Source: a virus
Direction: 5' to 3' (one strand)
DNA length: 64,000 nucleotides
IMG/VR virus record: IMGVR_UViG_3300042691_028844
Location: 22,581-86,580 of that record
Under the pieces are notes generated by a model that saw only the letters and a program-made list of their open reading frames with translations, was not told the DNA's origin and searched no databases. Each line of letters begins with the position of its first letter. Positions within the stretch are counted from its first letter, which is position 1. Of the stretch, positions 13,825-22,283 are shown piece after piece. The position numbers were made by a program, and so were the translations under genes.

Positions 13825-13830
13825 AGTATA
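13825..13830 (-). promoter_or_regulatory. -10 box TATACT (minus strand)
   Basis: TATACT on the minus strand, 20 bases upstream of the FkbM start at 13805. Same box type as on the plus strand. Confidence 0.5.
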
Positions 13831-13844
13831 TTAGCAGTTTTTTG

Positions 13845-14582
13845 TTAGACCAGCGTGATGCCCCACTTAGAGGCTAGCCATGATTGCAACGAGTCTCGAT
13901 CGGTGCTGTTCAGAACAGAAGAGAAACAGATCACTTCACCCATCAGGCCAAGCCAACCGCGAGTGCCGAGGTAGAAATTGCTTCTATCGTTACCCAGCTG
14001 AACACCCTGGTTGGTATTGAATGAAGCCGAACCATTATTTAAGATGCGAATAATCGAGGGGTTGTCTACACTTGGCGAAGTAAAGTGCGACGTTCCAAAT
14101 CTGTTGGTTGCTCCACCGTTAATGTAAGCCCTATCAAAACCTGTGCTTGCTTGGGTGTAAGCTGTATTGAGCCCACTAATGTACCAACCTGGATCATCAT
14201 AGGCAGTTATTAGGCCACCAAAAGCAGTGTAAGTTCCGCCAAATGCCCCGTCCATGACAACGTAAATTTCAGCTATAGCAGTTGTTGTTGTAGTAGAATT
14301 GCGCAGATAGTTACTGTGATTACTGCTGCCCCAGTCTACGCATTTCTTGCCGTTGATACCGGTGACATACTGCGGGCCGGTTGCGCTTTTAGTGAGCGTC
14401 CACGCCCTGCTGCCTTTGCTGGTTACTGCCGTGATCTCAGTACCAGATGTTGTTACGGTTGTCTGATCGGCAAAGTCATACCAAAGAACTGGAGATAGCC
14501 CTGGCGTTGGGTCGACGGGCCCACCTCCTGTTTTTCTTCTTGCCGAGGCACTAAATCTTGCTTTCGGTGGGATTAAAAACAT
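13845..14582 (-). CDS. Adhesin with concanavalin-like domain, copy 1 (245 aa)
   Basis: A 245-residue protein with a short basic N-terminus and then PGLSPVLWYDFADQTTVTTS, GINGKKCVDWG, RAYINGGATNRF and the C-terminal NSTDRDSLQSWLASKWGITL. The same framework recurs in the proteins at 52304 and 53520, so this is one of three paralogues. The beta-rich fold and end position in fibre genes suggest a jelly-roll receptor-binding module at a fibre tip (inference). It follows the fibre-stem-like gene 14585-15226 in a leftward pair, two bases apart. Confidence 0.75.
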   Translation of the reverse strand: MFLIPPKARFSASARRKTGGGPVDPTPGLSPVLWYDFADQTTVTTSGTEITAVTSKGSRAWTLTKSATGPQYVTGINGKKCVDWGSSNHSNYLRNSTTTTTAIAEIYVVMDGAFGGTYTAFGGLITAYDDPGWYISGLNTAYTQASTGFDRAYINGGATNRFGTSHFTSPSVDNPSIIRILNNGSASFNTNQGVQLGNDRSNFYLGTRGWLGLMGEVICFSSVLNSTDRDSLQSWLASKWGITLV

Positions 14583-14584
14583 GA

Positions 14585-15226
14585 TTAAGCTGAGGTTTCG
14601 CCGGTAAGAATGTATCTGTCTGCGGATATACCGATCACACCCGCCACTGCAAATTGCCTTGCAGTCTTAAACGTGGCTCCCGCAGAGTCCAGCGTAACGG
14701 AGGTACCCGAAGTAACCGTTACTTGACCAGAAGCCAGCTGAATCAGCGTGCAGTTAAATCCGTTTGTCAGACCTTGTGGCACCTGGACGGCTACACCCGT
14801 CGCGTTCGTGAAGAGAACCGTTCTGCCGTTATCCGTAGCGGCCAGTACGTACCCCGTGGTAGCTACGGTGTTTAAGCTCGCCAGGGTAGTTGTGTAGCTC
14901 GGTGACGTTATGCCCGAAGCGTAGATTCCTGAGCCAGTGAAAATCGCATTTTCGCTGCCTGAAGCTGTAGTACCAGCTTTGAATTGAATGGCGCCAGCCG
15001 GCCCTAGTGTAGTGCTGCCACCTACTGTAATGTATGCAGCTGCTGCGGCCGCAAAGCCACTAACAGTTACTTTCTTTGGTTGTGCGTCTGCGTCGATCTC
15101 GCTGACATCTAATACTGCTAAAACGTCAGCTCCGGAGAGCGCAGAGTCTCCAGTCTGCAGATCATGAATGGGCTGGATGCTGCGACCGTAGGATCTAGCG
15201 TCATCCAGATTACGCCGCGTAGCCAC
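14585..15226 (-). CDS. Fibre or appendage protein (213 aa)
   Basis: Starts MATRRNLDDARSYGRSIQPI, then SGADVLAVLDVSEIDADAQP and KKVTVSGFAAAAAAYI, an N-terminal module I associate with cyanophage fibre proteins. The rest is beta-rich, Thr/Ser/Gly/Ala repetitive sequence with few charged residues, as in fibre shafts. It is followed by the adhesin 13845-14582 and probably assembles with it. A TATACT box lies 23 bases upstream on the minus strand (15249-15254). Confidence 0.72.
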   Translation of the reverse strand: MATRRNLDDARSYGRSIQPIHDLQTGDSALSGADVLAVLDVSEIDADAQPKKVTVSGFAAAAAAYITVGGSTTLGPAGAIQFKAGTTASGSENAIFTGSGIYASGITSPSYTTTLASLNTVATTGYVLAATDNGRTVLFTNATGVAVQVPQGLTNGFNCTLIQLASGQVTVTSGTSVTLDSAGATFKTARQFAVAGVIGISADRYILTGETSA

Positions 15227-15248
15227 TGGTTTTTCTTTATTTAACTCC

Positions 15249-15254
15249 AGTATA
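15249..15254 (-). promoter_or_regulatory. -10 box TATACT (minus strand)
   Basis: GGGCTATACTGGAG on the minus strand lies 23 bases before the fibre gene start at 15226. The gap to the rightward gene (15317) is a divergent promoter region; on the plus strand TAGTAT near 15291 could serve the glycosyltransferase. Confidence 0.55.
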
Positions 15255-15316
15255 GCCCTACTTTTTTCTGCTGAAGACTGTTAGTATGGTGGCAGATTGA
15301 TTTTATTCGCTAATAC

Positions 15317-16081
15317 ATGATCCCTGTTATCGGTACAGCTGTTGTTAATGCGCCTCATTGGGTATACAGATTATTCTACAGCATAGACTATCCGGTTGAT
15401 ACCTTTGTTATTTTCAATAACAACGGCCGAGGTCAAATCACTGAAGAACTGGACTATTTAACTAAGGTTCCGCATAAGTACGTGAAGCGGGTTGTCGTGA
15501 CCCACATGCCGTCGAACTTCGGTTGTTCTGGCGCGTGGAATCTGATCATCAAGTCGTTTATGTTTGCTCCGTACTGGATCATCACAAACCATGACTTGAT
15601 GTTCACACCGGGGTTTTTAAAGCAAGCCGTGGAGCACGCAGCAGATGCGGAAACCGGTATCGTCCACGGGGAGAACGGCAGTTGGGATTTCTTTCTCTTA
15701 AAAGACTGGGTTGTGCAGCAGTACGGGTTGTTTGATGAGAACTTGTATCCGGCGTACTGTGAGGATATGGATTACGGAATGCGTTTTAAACATAAGGATT
15801 TAAAGCGTTGTATGTCTGTAGGTCTGCCTTATTACCATGGGGAGACCTGCGGTGATTACGCTGACGGGTCACAAACCTGGCGATCTGAGCCCGAACTGGC
15901 GTCCAAAATTAACCTGGCGCACGAGCTGAACAAACAGTATCTGCACGCCAAGTGGAATCCAGCGTGGCAGGCTCACGTTGAGGGTGAAGTTTATAAAACT
16001 CCTTTTAACAACCCGAGTATCCCGCTGGACTTCACAACGTACGATTTACACTTCGTTCGTAGTAAAAGTCTAGGGTTTTAA
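15317..16081 (+). CDS. Glycosyltransferase, GT2-like (254 aa)
   Basis: A GT-A-type transferase. Key places: FVIFNNNGRGQI (res. 30-41), SNFGCSGAWN (res. 66-75, like the NxGxAxAxN of rhamnosyltransferase-type GT2), NHDLMFTPGFL (res. 91-101, the DxD-type position as HDL) and FDENLYPAYCEDMDYGMR (about res. 138-155, with the catalytic-type ED). It would transfer a sugar from a nucleotide sugar; acceptor unknown. It is divergent from the fibre gene and followed six bases later by a regulator. Confidence 0.82.
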   Translation: MIPVIGTAVVNAPHWVYRLFYSIDYPVDTFVIFNNNGRGQITEELDYLTKVPHKYVKRVVVTHMPSNFGCSGAWNLIIKSFMFAPYWIITNHDLMFTPGFLKQAVEHAADAETGIVHGENGSWDFFLLKDWVVQQYGLFDENLYPAYCEDMDYGMRFKHKDLKRCMSVGLPYYHGETCGDYADGSQTWRSEPELASKINLAHELNKQYLHAKWNPAWQAHVEGEVYKTPFNNPSIPLDFTTYDLHFVRSKSLGF

Positions 16082-16086
16082 GTATA

Positions 16087-16389
16087 GTGAGCGAAGCGAA
16101 TAGTCAGTATGCTGTCGGAATGCCTTACTACTCGTCACACACTGACCGAGGTCAATTAGTTAACTCCCTCAAAGAGGTGCTAGATCAGCGCGGCGTTTCT
16201 TCTTTTAAACTTAGCGTCGAGGCTGAACTTTCACCTACGACTACACGTAAGATCTACTCAGACCATAAGTATATACCTTCTCCTACTGTTTTAGAACGAA
16301 TTTGTTTAGTTTTAAATATTCAGCCTGGCGAGATTCTAAAAATTTCGTCTAATATGGAATCACAAGTAGCGGTGTGTTCCGGTGTTTAG
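16087..16389 (+). CDS. XRE-type helix-turn-helix regulator (100 aa)
   Basis: GTG start at 16087. Res. 20-75 form a Cro/CI-like HTH: LVNSLKEVLDQRGVSSFKLS, EAELSPTTTRKIYSDHK, SPTVLERICLVLNIQPGEIL. Such domains bind operator DNA as dimers. It overlaps the next gene by eight bases and so is made with the virion cluster; it may time late expression, or act on a host gene (both inference). Confidence 0.75.
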   Translation: MSEANSQYAVGMPYYSSHTDRGQLVNSLKEVLDQRGVSSFKLSVEAELSPTTTRKIYSDHKYIPSPTVLERICLVLNIQPGEILKISSNMESQVAVCSGV

Positions 16390-16888
16390 TCCTGCTGATT
16401 ACGAGCTGGCGGCTCGATTGACCGGATTACCCGTTCCGCGTACGGCTGCCGAGCAGGCTGCAGCAGCACCTATCGTATCCAACATTCTTAGGACTTTTGG
16501 GCGGGCTCCGGCGCCTATGCCTGGTTTTGATGACTCTCGTGGAATGTCAACGTCGCCCACGAGGTCTCTCAACATGATGCCTGATGTTTCCCAGCCGGAA
16601 GCTAAGGATCAGTTAGAGCATCGTCTTCGTGCAGGTATGACGGATCCGGACGCGTTTGCCGAAATTGCAGACTTACTAGAGATAATTGAGCAAGATCCGG
16701 AGATTGTAGATCAGCTGTTAGCTGCCCTTAGGGATATGCAGGATGACTCTGCGGCTTCTGGTGAGATGCTTAGTCAGCAGCGTCCTCTGTATTACGACAC
16801 TCCTAATTATGGCGGGCAGTACTCTGTGCTGAACGCCCCTAGCTCCAGTCCCATCCCTCCGTCCATTCGTTATCAGGAATTGGGCTGA
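16382..16888 (+). CDS. Virion-cluster protein (168 aa)
   Basis: GTG start at 16382 overlapping the regulator's end. The N-terminus (SPADYELAARLTGLPVPRTA) is Ala/Pro-rich; res. 80-125 form an acidic helix pair (DAFAEIADLLEIIEQDPEIV, DQLLAALRDMQDD); the C-terminus is Pro/Ser/Tyr-rich. No family recognised. Two bases separate it from the next gene in a six-gene run that continues to 19968. Confidence 0.62.
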   Translation: MFSPADYELAARLTGLPVPRTAAEQAAAAPIVSNILRTFGRAPAPMPGFDDSRGMSTSPTRSLNMMPDVSQPEAKDQLEHRLRAGMTDPDAFAEIADLLEIIEQDPEIVDQLLAALRDMQDDSAASGEMLSQQRPLYYDTPNYGGQYSVLNAPSSSPIPPSIRYQELG

Positions 16889-16889
16889 T

Positions 16890-17126
16890 ATGGACCGTAT
16901 TCGTCAGTTAATGGACAGGGACGTTAGATACGACGCTCCTGAACTCTCTCCTAGTGAGTTTTTACAGTCTTATTTAGATTCTAATTTTCCACAAACTGCA
17001 ACACACCCCTCAGCCGAGCAGAAGGCTATGGGTGTATCTAAGTCAACTGATGAAGATGAGCTAAACTTTAATAAGATGAAGCGTGCGCCTACGGGCGTTG
17101 GCTACGACCGTCCGCAAGTCAGCTAA
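16890..17126 (+). CDS. Small virion-cluster protein (78 aa)
   Basis: A 78-residue acidic protein starting MDRIRQLMDRDVRYDAPELS, with SPSEFLQSYLDSNFPQ. Its stop shares one base with the next gene's ATG (TAATG). FLQSYLDSNF resembles SEQFLADYLM in the protein at 9030, hinting at a shared short helix. Function unknown. Confidence 0.6.
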   Translation: MDRIRQLMDRDVRYDAPELSPSEFLQSYLDSNFPQTATHPSAEQKAMGVSKSTDEDELNFNKMKRAPTGVGYDRPQVS

Positions 17127-17878
17127 TGGCCCCTATTCCCGTTCGCGGTCTCGCTGGTTTAGGCACAGGAGCAATCGAAGCTCTTGTTAAAGCCGGCGTG
17201 GATCCTAACGACCTGTTAAAGACTTTGGGCGAAGGGACGCAGGAAGGTGTCCAACGAATTCCTGGCGAAACTCGTCGAGCACTTTTACGAGACATTCTTG
17301 CCAGCGTCATAGGGGGAGGTATTGCTACCTCTGTACCTAATCTCGTAGAGAGTATCGTAAAACCGTCTGCTATTGCGGGTCCTCCGGCAGAAGGCCGGTA
17401 CATGGTTGGGCCAGATGTCGACCTGCGGCTGATTCCGGATTATCGGGCCGATGTCTTTAGGACGCGGCTTCTAAATCTCCTGCCGGGAGTTGAGCTCCCC
17501 ATGCCTAGATCCCCTCAAGATGTATTAGGGGAAATCGAGGCCCGTATTACGCGTCAGGCCCGAGACTTAACGGAAAGAGAAATTGCGAAGACTAGAGCTG
17601 AACGAGAGTTTGATGTTGCTTTGAAGAGGCTAGAGACACAAGGTGCTCTCCAAAGAGCCCAAGTGGAGGCTGCTAGCGCTATTCGCCAGCAAGAGATTGC
17701 TAGTGGAGCCGATATTCGCTCCCGCGAGCTGCAGAGTTTAGGCGACGTTCAGCGCCAAAGGCTGAGTTCGTCCTATGATTTTGCTAAGGGAGCATTGGAG
17801 AACGCCATTCAAAACGTACTCCAATCTGGGGTTATTAATGATCGTTCTGTTCAGCAAGAGTTAGCTCGCATTCAATAA
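17126..17878 (+). CDS. Coiled-coil virion-type protein (250 aa)
   Basis: Starts MAPIPVRGLAGLGTGAIEAL. A Gly/Ala-rich N-terminus with hydrophobic RDILASVIGGGIATSVPNLV (about res. 51-70) precedes a long Arg/Glu/Ala/Gln coiled coil (res. 130-245; EIEARITRQARDL, AEREFDVALKRLETQG, EASAIRQQEIASG). Layout fits an internal or ejection protein of a tailed phage. Overlaps the preceding gene by one base; five bases to the next gene. Confidence 0.6.
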   Translation: MAPIPVRGLAGLGTGAIEALVKAGVDPNDLLKTLGEGTQEGVQRIPGETRRALLRDILASVIGGGIATSVPNLVESIVKPSAIAGPPAEGRYMVGPDVDLRLIPDYRADVFRTRLLNLLPGVELPMPRSPQDVLGEIEARITRQARDLTEREIAKTRAEREFDVALKRLETQGALQRAQVEAASAIRQQEIASGADIRSRELQSLGDVQRQRLSSSYDFAKGALENAIQNVLQSGVINDRSVQQELARIQ

Positions 17879-17882
17879 GAAC

Positions 17883-18737
17883 ATGGCCCTTCCTCTCCCT
17901 GTTAATCCCTTTCAAAACGTAACTCCTGCGGAGCTCTTAACTCCTCTTGGGTTTGTAACTCTCCCTTTTCGCGGGGCGGCGGCGGTAATGTCTGGCCTTA
18001 GTGGTGCGGACCAGAGTCGCCCTACAGCCCGTGGAGGACAAAAAGCGACCCTTGGCGGAAAGCCTGTCGTCTTTGATGCTGGCTCCAATAAATGGGAGCC
18101 TGACCTGAGTACTCCGGAAGGTAAGGATGCTTGGAGGGCTCCCGGAACTCGGGCTACGCTGGGAAGCGCTTCCGTAACTTGGGACCCTAAAGAGGGTTGG
18201 GTTGCGGACAGGCGATCAGCCAATGATTCTTCATTGCCACCCCCTCCTCCGACTGACGCTTACACCGGGGGAAACATTGATACGGATACTGGGGTTCCTC
18301 CTGTACCTAATCTTCCCGCGCCAACCGAGGGCGCTCCGGGTACTTTTCCGTCACCAAACACGCCTTTAGGCAAACAGCAGCCTGATATTGATCCCAAGCT
18401 TCCGTTTGATTATACGGAACGGATGATCCGGGACTACTTTGTACCGCTCCGAGAGCGAGAGCGCAAAGGAGCACTGATTGAGAGCATTGTTACTTCCCAG
18501 TTACGCGATCGTGGCTTACGAGAGTTATCGCGTCGGGCGATCGAAACCGAAAACATTAAAGCTTGGAGAGAGATTGAGGTGGCTCGACAGCAGGCTATGT
18601 CGAACCAAGCTATTGCATTGGCTAATACGGCGTACCTCTCTCAAATTCCTAATACGGGGATTATGCAGGCGATGTCCGAGACGATGAAAGCCTCTATGCA
18701 GCCTGTATCTTTAGCTTCTGTTGGGACGGTGGGCTGA
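17883..18737 (+). CDS. Virion-type protein with ATLGG repeats (284 aa)
   Basis: N-terminal hydrophobic segment (FVTLPFRGAAAVMSGLSG), then two imperfect repeats, KATLGGKPVVFDAGSNKWEP and RATLGSASVTWDPKEGWVAD (about res. 54-111), a Pro-rich linker (res. 115-170) and a charged helical C-terminus ending in a Met/Ala-rich tail (IMQAMSETMKASMQPV). The ATLxGxPVxWxxxxxGW repeat occurs in some phage structural proteins. Role unknown; probably virion. Confidence 0.6.
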   Translation: MALPLPVNPFQNVTPAELLTPLGFVTLPFRGAAAVMSGLSGADQSRPTARGGQKATLGGKPVVFDAGSNKWEPDLSTPEGKDAWRAPGTRATLGSASVTWDPKEGWVADRRSANDSSLPPPPPTDAYTGGNIDTDTGVPPVPNLPAPTEGAPGTFPSPNTPLGKQQPDIDPKLPFDYTERMIRDYFVPLRERERKGALIESIVTSQLRDRGLRELSRRAIETENIKAWREIEVARQQAMSNQAIALANTAYLSQIPNTGIMQAMSETMKASMQPVSLASVGTVG

Positions 18738-19444
18738 TGGCTGGTCCTCTTGCTGCTCTTGGTGCGATTGGCACTTTCGCTAGTGGGGCGGGCAGTCTCG
18801 CTGGATCCTTAGGTTTAGGCGGCAGCGGCCCAAGCCCAGGAACTCCAACCGGAGCGGATTACGTATCCCTGTACGCTTCGTCGTTAGCTCCGGGTAACAC
18901 ACAACTCACTATCGCTGCGCAACAGTTAGCTGCGATGATGGGGCCTTATATCCAAGGGCTCAATACATCCACGGCTCTACAAGGATCGCAGTCTTTAGGT
19001 CAATTCAATCAAGCTGCTTATCGCGACCAAAAGGTAACTGATTTGTACTCCGGTATTGCCGGGGGGTACTCTAACTCGCTAATTGGTAATGAAGATCTCG
19101 TAGCTAAGTATAAAACGGCTACAGAATTCCTAGGACCCTCAGCTGCTGCTGATCTCACATCTAAGTATGCTGATACTGCATCCGCTCTGCAGGCCAGAGT
19201 GTTAGAAGGTGAATCGAGTGCCCTGAATAAGGTCACTGAAGGACAGGTTTTGGCGGGTATGGACGCGTCTGAGAAGCGCAATGAGTTTGCTTCGAATATC
19301 GCGAACACTAATCTTGATATTCGTAAACGTCAGGAAGACACTAAGAACGCGTTAGCTCTCCAGCGTGGGCAATTTGAAGCTTGGAGAGCTAAACACGCAA
19401 TAGGTCAAGGTAGTGCGCTCGCCGGGCTAAGAATGTTCGCATGA
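18737..19444 (+). CDS. Internal virion-like protein (235 aa)
   Basis: Starts MAGPLAALGAIGTFASGAGS: a Gly/Ala-rich hydrophobic N-terminus (res. 1-35), a helical middle (res. 50-170) and a charged helical end (NTNLDIRKRQEDTKNALALQ). Hydrophobic N-terminus plus long helix is typical of short-tail ejection proteins such as T7 gp14-type, though sequence identity to that family is not claimed. The start overlaps the previous stop by one base, and its stop region overlaps the next start by four. Confidence 0.6.
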   Translation: MAGPLAALGAIGTFASGAGSLAGSLGLGGSGPSPGTPTGADYVSLYASSLAPGNTQLTIAAQQLAAMMGPYIQGLNTSTALQGSQSLGQFNQAAYRDQKVTDLYSGIAGGYSNSLIGNEDLVAKYKTATEFLGPSAAADLTSKYADTASALQARVLEGESSALNKVTEGQVLAGMDASEKRNEFASNIANTNLDIRKRQEDTKNALALQRGQFEAWRAKHAIGQGSALAGLRMFA

Positions 19445-19968
19445 TTTCTACGATTGGTAACTCCCAAACTGTTGCAGACTGGCTTGCTCTTTTAGATAAG
19501 TCTGCGAAAGACGCTTTTGTCCATTACGCTAAGAATTCCGCTAGCGATATTGAGGCTTACTTGTACGCCCGGTTTATGAAGCCGTCGTACACCGGAAGCA
19601 TCAGCGATCTTTCCGCGTGGGTTCAAGAGAAGTACCCGAAAACTGATTTACGTAAAATCCTGTTATTCGAAATCGACGAGCTTCAGCAAGATATTCATAA
19701 AGTTAGGGACATGACCATAACAGGCATGTTAGATCACGCCACGGCGGCCACGAAGATCTCCGCTCTTCAGAAAGAACTTCGGTCTCACATTCAGTCTGTT
19801 CGAGCTATGTCAGATGGGCTTGACCGGCGTGGATTGCTGCTTGCCGGCGCTGATCGATGCCTCAGAGAGTTGACCCAGACCTTCGAATCTCAACCTACGA
19901 TTCAAGCTTTGTTAGAAGACTCGGCTTTATTGGTCTGGTCAACTCTGGAGCGTGAAGAACGCAGCTAA
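19441..19968 (+). CDS. Helical protein in virion cluster (175 aa)
   Basis: A 175-residue all-helical protein starting MISTIGNSQTVADWLALLDK, with DLRKILLFEIDELQQDIHKV and ALQKELRSHIQSVRAMSDGL. It is the last gene before two leftward sugar enzymes and precedes the large terminase by 2.3 kb. A small-terminase role is possible from position and helicity, but no HTH is clear. Overlaps the preceding gene by four bases (ATGA). Confidence 0.55.
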   Translation: MISTIGNSQTVADWLALLDKSAKDAFVHYAKNSASDIEAYLYARFMKPSYTGSISDLSAWVQEKYPKTDLRKILLFEIDELQQDIHKVRDMTITGMLDHATAATKISALQKELRSHIQSVRAMSDGLDRRGLLLAGADRCLRELTQTFESQPTIQALLEDSALLVWSTLEREERS

Positions 19969-19969
19969 T

Positions 19970-21061
19970 TCACACGCTGATAACTTTAGTCATTCGCTTC
20001 ATTATGTTTTCTAGCGGGCACCTAAACGTGCCCATAAACGCGTCATTGACCCCTAAAGCCATCACAACTTCTGTGTTTTCGATAAACGCCCCGAAAGGGA
20101 GGATAACTGCGGGCTGAAAGGACACAATATTTCCTGTTACGTCAGTCCACGCAATGAGCTGGTCATTTAGGGATCCTTCAAACAACGGATTTTCGTCGTA
20201 GTACAGGATTTTCTCAAAAGTCTTATCGACTATGTAAGAACCTAAATAGTATTTAAGATACACAAATCCGTTAGAGTCTGTCTCCATACGCTTCCAGTGA
20301 TAAAACACTAGATGGCCGTATCCGATATTGATCGGAGCCGTGGAGTTGAAGGTAGCAGCTCCGTGCGTTGCGCCCTCCAGTACGGTTGTGTCTGTTGTAA
20401 TCGTTGGGCTTGACTCTCGCTCAATGATCAAGGGTCGCGTTGAGTACAGACAACACAACTCGTCTTTATGGGTAAAGAAGCACCAGTTTTTCTCTGCGGC
20501 TTCTTTTTCTCGGTTTTTTCCGATCGGCGGAATTGCTGGTGTAACAGCTTCCCCTGTTTCGTTGACGTAGGCGACGATTACCTTCGGTTGATCGAAGAGT
20601 TTCGCACCGCCTTTATTTCTCTGACTTGCATAAGTTGAGCCAACAAACTGAACGTAAAGTTCAGAGTCTGGGCCAATAAAAAGTCGAGGATCCTCGTAAC
20701 TGAGCTTGTGAGGTTTTGATCTGATTTTTTTCGTTCCGATGATTGTGGAGTCATTCAGCAGCTCTCCGATGTAAACATCCGTTGGCTGACTATTCATGTA
20801 GAAGTAATTATTGTCATATCTAAAGCAAAAAGGCTCTGGTTGTGATCTCCATGCAATCAGAGTTTTATTGTTATGCTTTAGAACACAAGGGCTGAAATTG
20901 GCAACTGAATTTTTAGGTAGGCCCTTGGTTATTCGCACGAAAGTACCGCCAAGACTCTCCGCTTGCTGGTAAACAGTTGGAGTTCCGGGGTGATCCTGTT
21001 TGATGCGGATAGCAACCTGAGAATGCTCGTGGTAAAACCGTGCGCTGTTCATGGGTATCAA
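19970..21061 (-). CDS. GH130-like beta-propeller sugar enzyme (363 aa)
   Basis: A five-bladed propeller-type protein: ANFSPCVLKHNNKTLIAWRS (res. 54-73), SYEDPRLFIG (res. 121-130), EKNWCFFTHKDELCCLYST, GATHGAATFNSTAPINIGYG and EVVMALGVND. These are the order and style of the GH130/DUF377 family, mannoside phosphorylases and relatives, which contain the EDPR strand. In sugar clusters some relatives act as glycosyltransferase-like modules. The substrate is unknown. Its ATG overlaps the end of the GT4 gene by four bases, so the two are coupled. Confidence 0.72.
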   Translation of the reverse strand: MIPMNSARFYHEHSQVAIRIKQDHPGTPTVYQQAESLGGTFVRITKGLPKNSVANFSPCVLKHNNKTLIAWRSQPEPFCFRYDNNYFYMNSQPTDVYIGELLNDSTIIGTKKIRSKPHKLSYEDPRLFIGPDSELYVQFVGSTYASQRNKGGAKLFDQPKVIVAYVNETGEAVTPAIPPIGKNREKEAAEKNWCFFTHKDELCCLYSTRPLIIERESSPTITTDTTVLEGATHGAATFNSTAPINIGYGHLVFYHWKRMETDSNGFVYLKYYLGSYIVDKTFEKILYYDENPLFEGSLNDQLIAWTDVTGNIVSFQPAVILPFGAFIENTEVVMALGVNDAFMGTFRCPLENIMKRMTKVISV

Positions 21062-22230
21062 GCTAAAAGGTCGTTAATTGCTGCTACAAACCCCGCAGCT
21101 ACGGTTTCCCACCGGTATTCGGGTCTTTGAGTCAGTGCGTAGCAAGCATCGGCAACTTCTTTGTAAATTAACTTGTCGTGATACAGCGTGTTAAGTTGCT
21201 CCACAGCGTGATCTGTTTCGATTAGACCGCGCTCAACGCCTAGGTCTTTGTCGTAGACCCACGTAGCAATGTCCGTGGTCATGCCAACGCCTTCCCACAG
21301 ATCGCGGCACACTGTGTGATTGGGAACAATCTGAGGCTTGCGGCAACTTGCGTGTTCGAAGCTGACAAGCCCCCAGCCCTCACCATCCGCAGTATTCAAC
21401 CCTACGTTTGAGACGTTGTAGATCTTATTAAGAAGTTCGTCGGATGGTGCATCCGTGTAAGACATTGAGTTAGTCGTCAGCACCAGCCTGTTCTCGGCGC
21501 TTAGCCCACGCTTCTCCATCTCGTGACGGAAAAGAGGCATAATATCCCACCCAAGATCTTTAAGCGCCATGTGCAGATACAGCATTGTATCTGGCTTATC
21601 GACTGCAAATTTTGCGAAGGTTTGAATGGTTAGGTCTATACGTTTCCGAGGTTGGTTTCGATTACCGTTGAAAACAATAAACTTGTCCTTAGGAATTCCG
21701 AGTTGGTCGCGGGCTTCGTCCATTGGCATGGGGTTGAAGCGACCAATGTCCACCCCGTGGGGGATAACAGCTAGTTTCTGTGCTTCTACTCCTTGATCTA
21801 GAAGACGCTCAGCGCTTCCTACGGTAAACGTAGTTGCTAGATCCCAGTGGGGGATATTTCGCAGCATATCAGAGAGGTAACTCTGACTATCTGTTGGGAA
21901 GTATGCGAAAAACTTGAACTTTTGAGTTTCGCGAAGGAACTGAGCTCTCTCCCAAACCTGATTTAGAACCCAAATATCCCCTAAGGCAATAAAAACATCA
22001 GGCTTGACTTTCGACAGGATCTCCGGAATTCGGTTGAAGCCGTGGCGATCCGGTGCATTGACGGTAGCCGCCGGGTAAATGTCGAAAGGGTAATCGTGCG
22101 GATCTCCTACAGCGTTAACCCCGAGGACAGTGACTTCGTGCTGTTTACTTAGGTGGTTTAAGATGCTGTGCGTTACTCTACCGAATCCAGTATTACAGCA
22201 CGCATCGCCATACCAAAGTACTTTCGCCAT
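21058..22230 (-). CDS. Glycosyltransferase family 4 (390 aa)
   Basis: GT-B fold. N-terminal domain begins VLWYGDACCNTGFGRVTHSI with the glycine loop; HGVDIGRFNP (res. 158-167) marks the domain junction; NQPRKRIDLTIQTFAKF (res. 192-208) and ADGEGWGLVSFEHASC (res. 281-296, the E-x7-E-type donor site) are in the C-terminal domain. It transfers a nucleotide-activated sugar with retention (family knowledge). Donor and acceptor unknown. A TATATT box lies 26 bases upstream on the minus strand. Coupled to 19970-21061. Confidence 0.87.
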   Translation of the reverse strand: MAKVLWYGDACCNTGFGRVTHSILNHLSKQHEVTVLGVNAVGDPHDYPFDIYPAATVNAPDRHGFNRIPEILSKVKPDVFIALGDIWVLNQVWERAQFLRETQKFKFFAYFPTDSQSYLSDMLRNIPHWDLATTFTVGSAERLLDQGVEAQKLAVIPHGVDIGRFNPMPMDEARDQLGIPKDKFIVFNGNRNQPRKRIDLTIQTFAKFAVDKPDTMLYLHMALKDLGWDIMPLFRHEMEKRGLSAENRLVLTTNSMSYTDAPSDELLNKIYNVSNVGLNTADGEGWGLVSFEHASCRKPQIVPNHTVCRDLWEGVGMTTDIATWVYDKDLGVERGLIETDHAVEQLNTLYHDKLIYKEVADACYALTQRPEYRWETVAAGFVAAINDLLA

Positions 22231-22255
22231 CCCGATGTAGAATCTGAATACAGTT

Positions 22256-22261
22256 AATATA
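22256..22261 (-). promoter_or_regulatory. -10-like box TATATT (minus strand)
   Basis: CTGCTATATTAACTG on the minus strand lies 26 bases upstream of the GT4 start, in the 53-base divergent gap before the terminase gene. Confidence 0.45.
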
Positions 22262-22283
22262 GCAGCACTGTCAGGATATTGAT

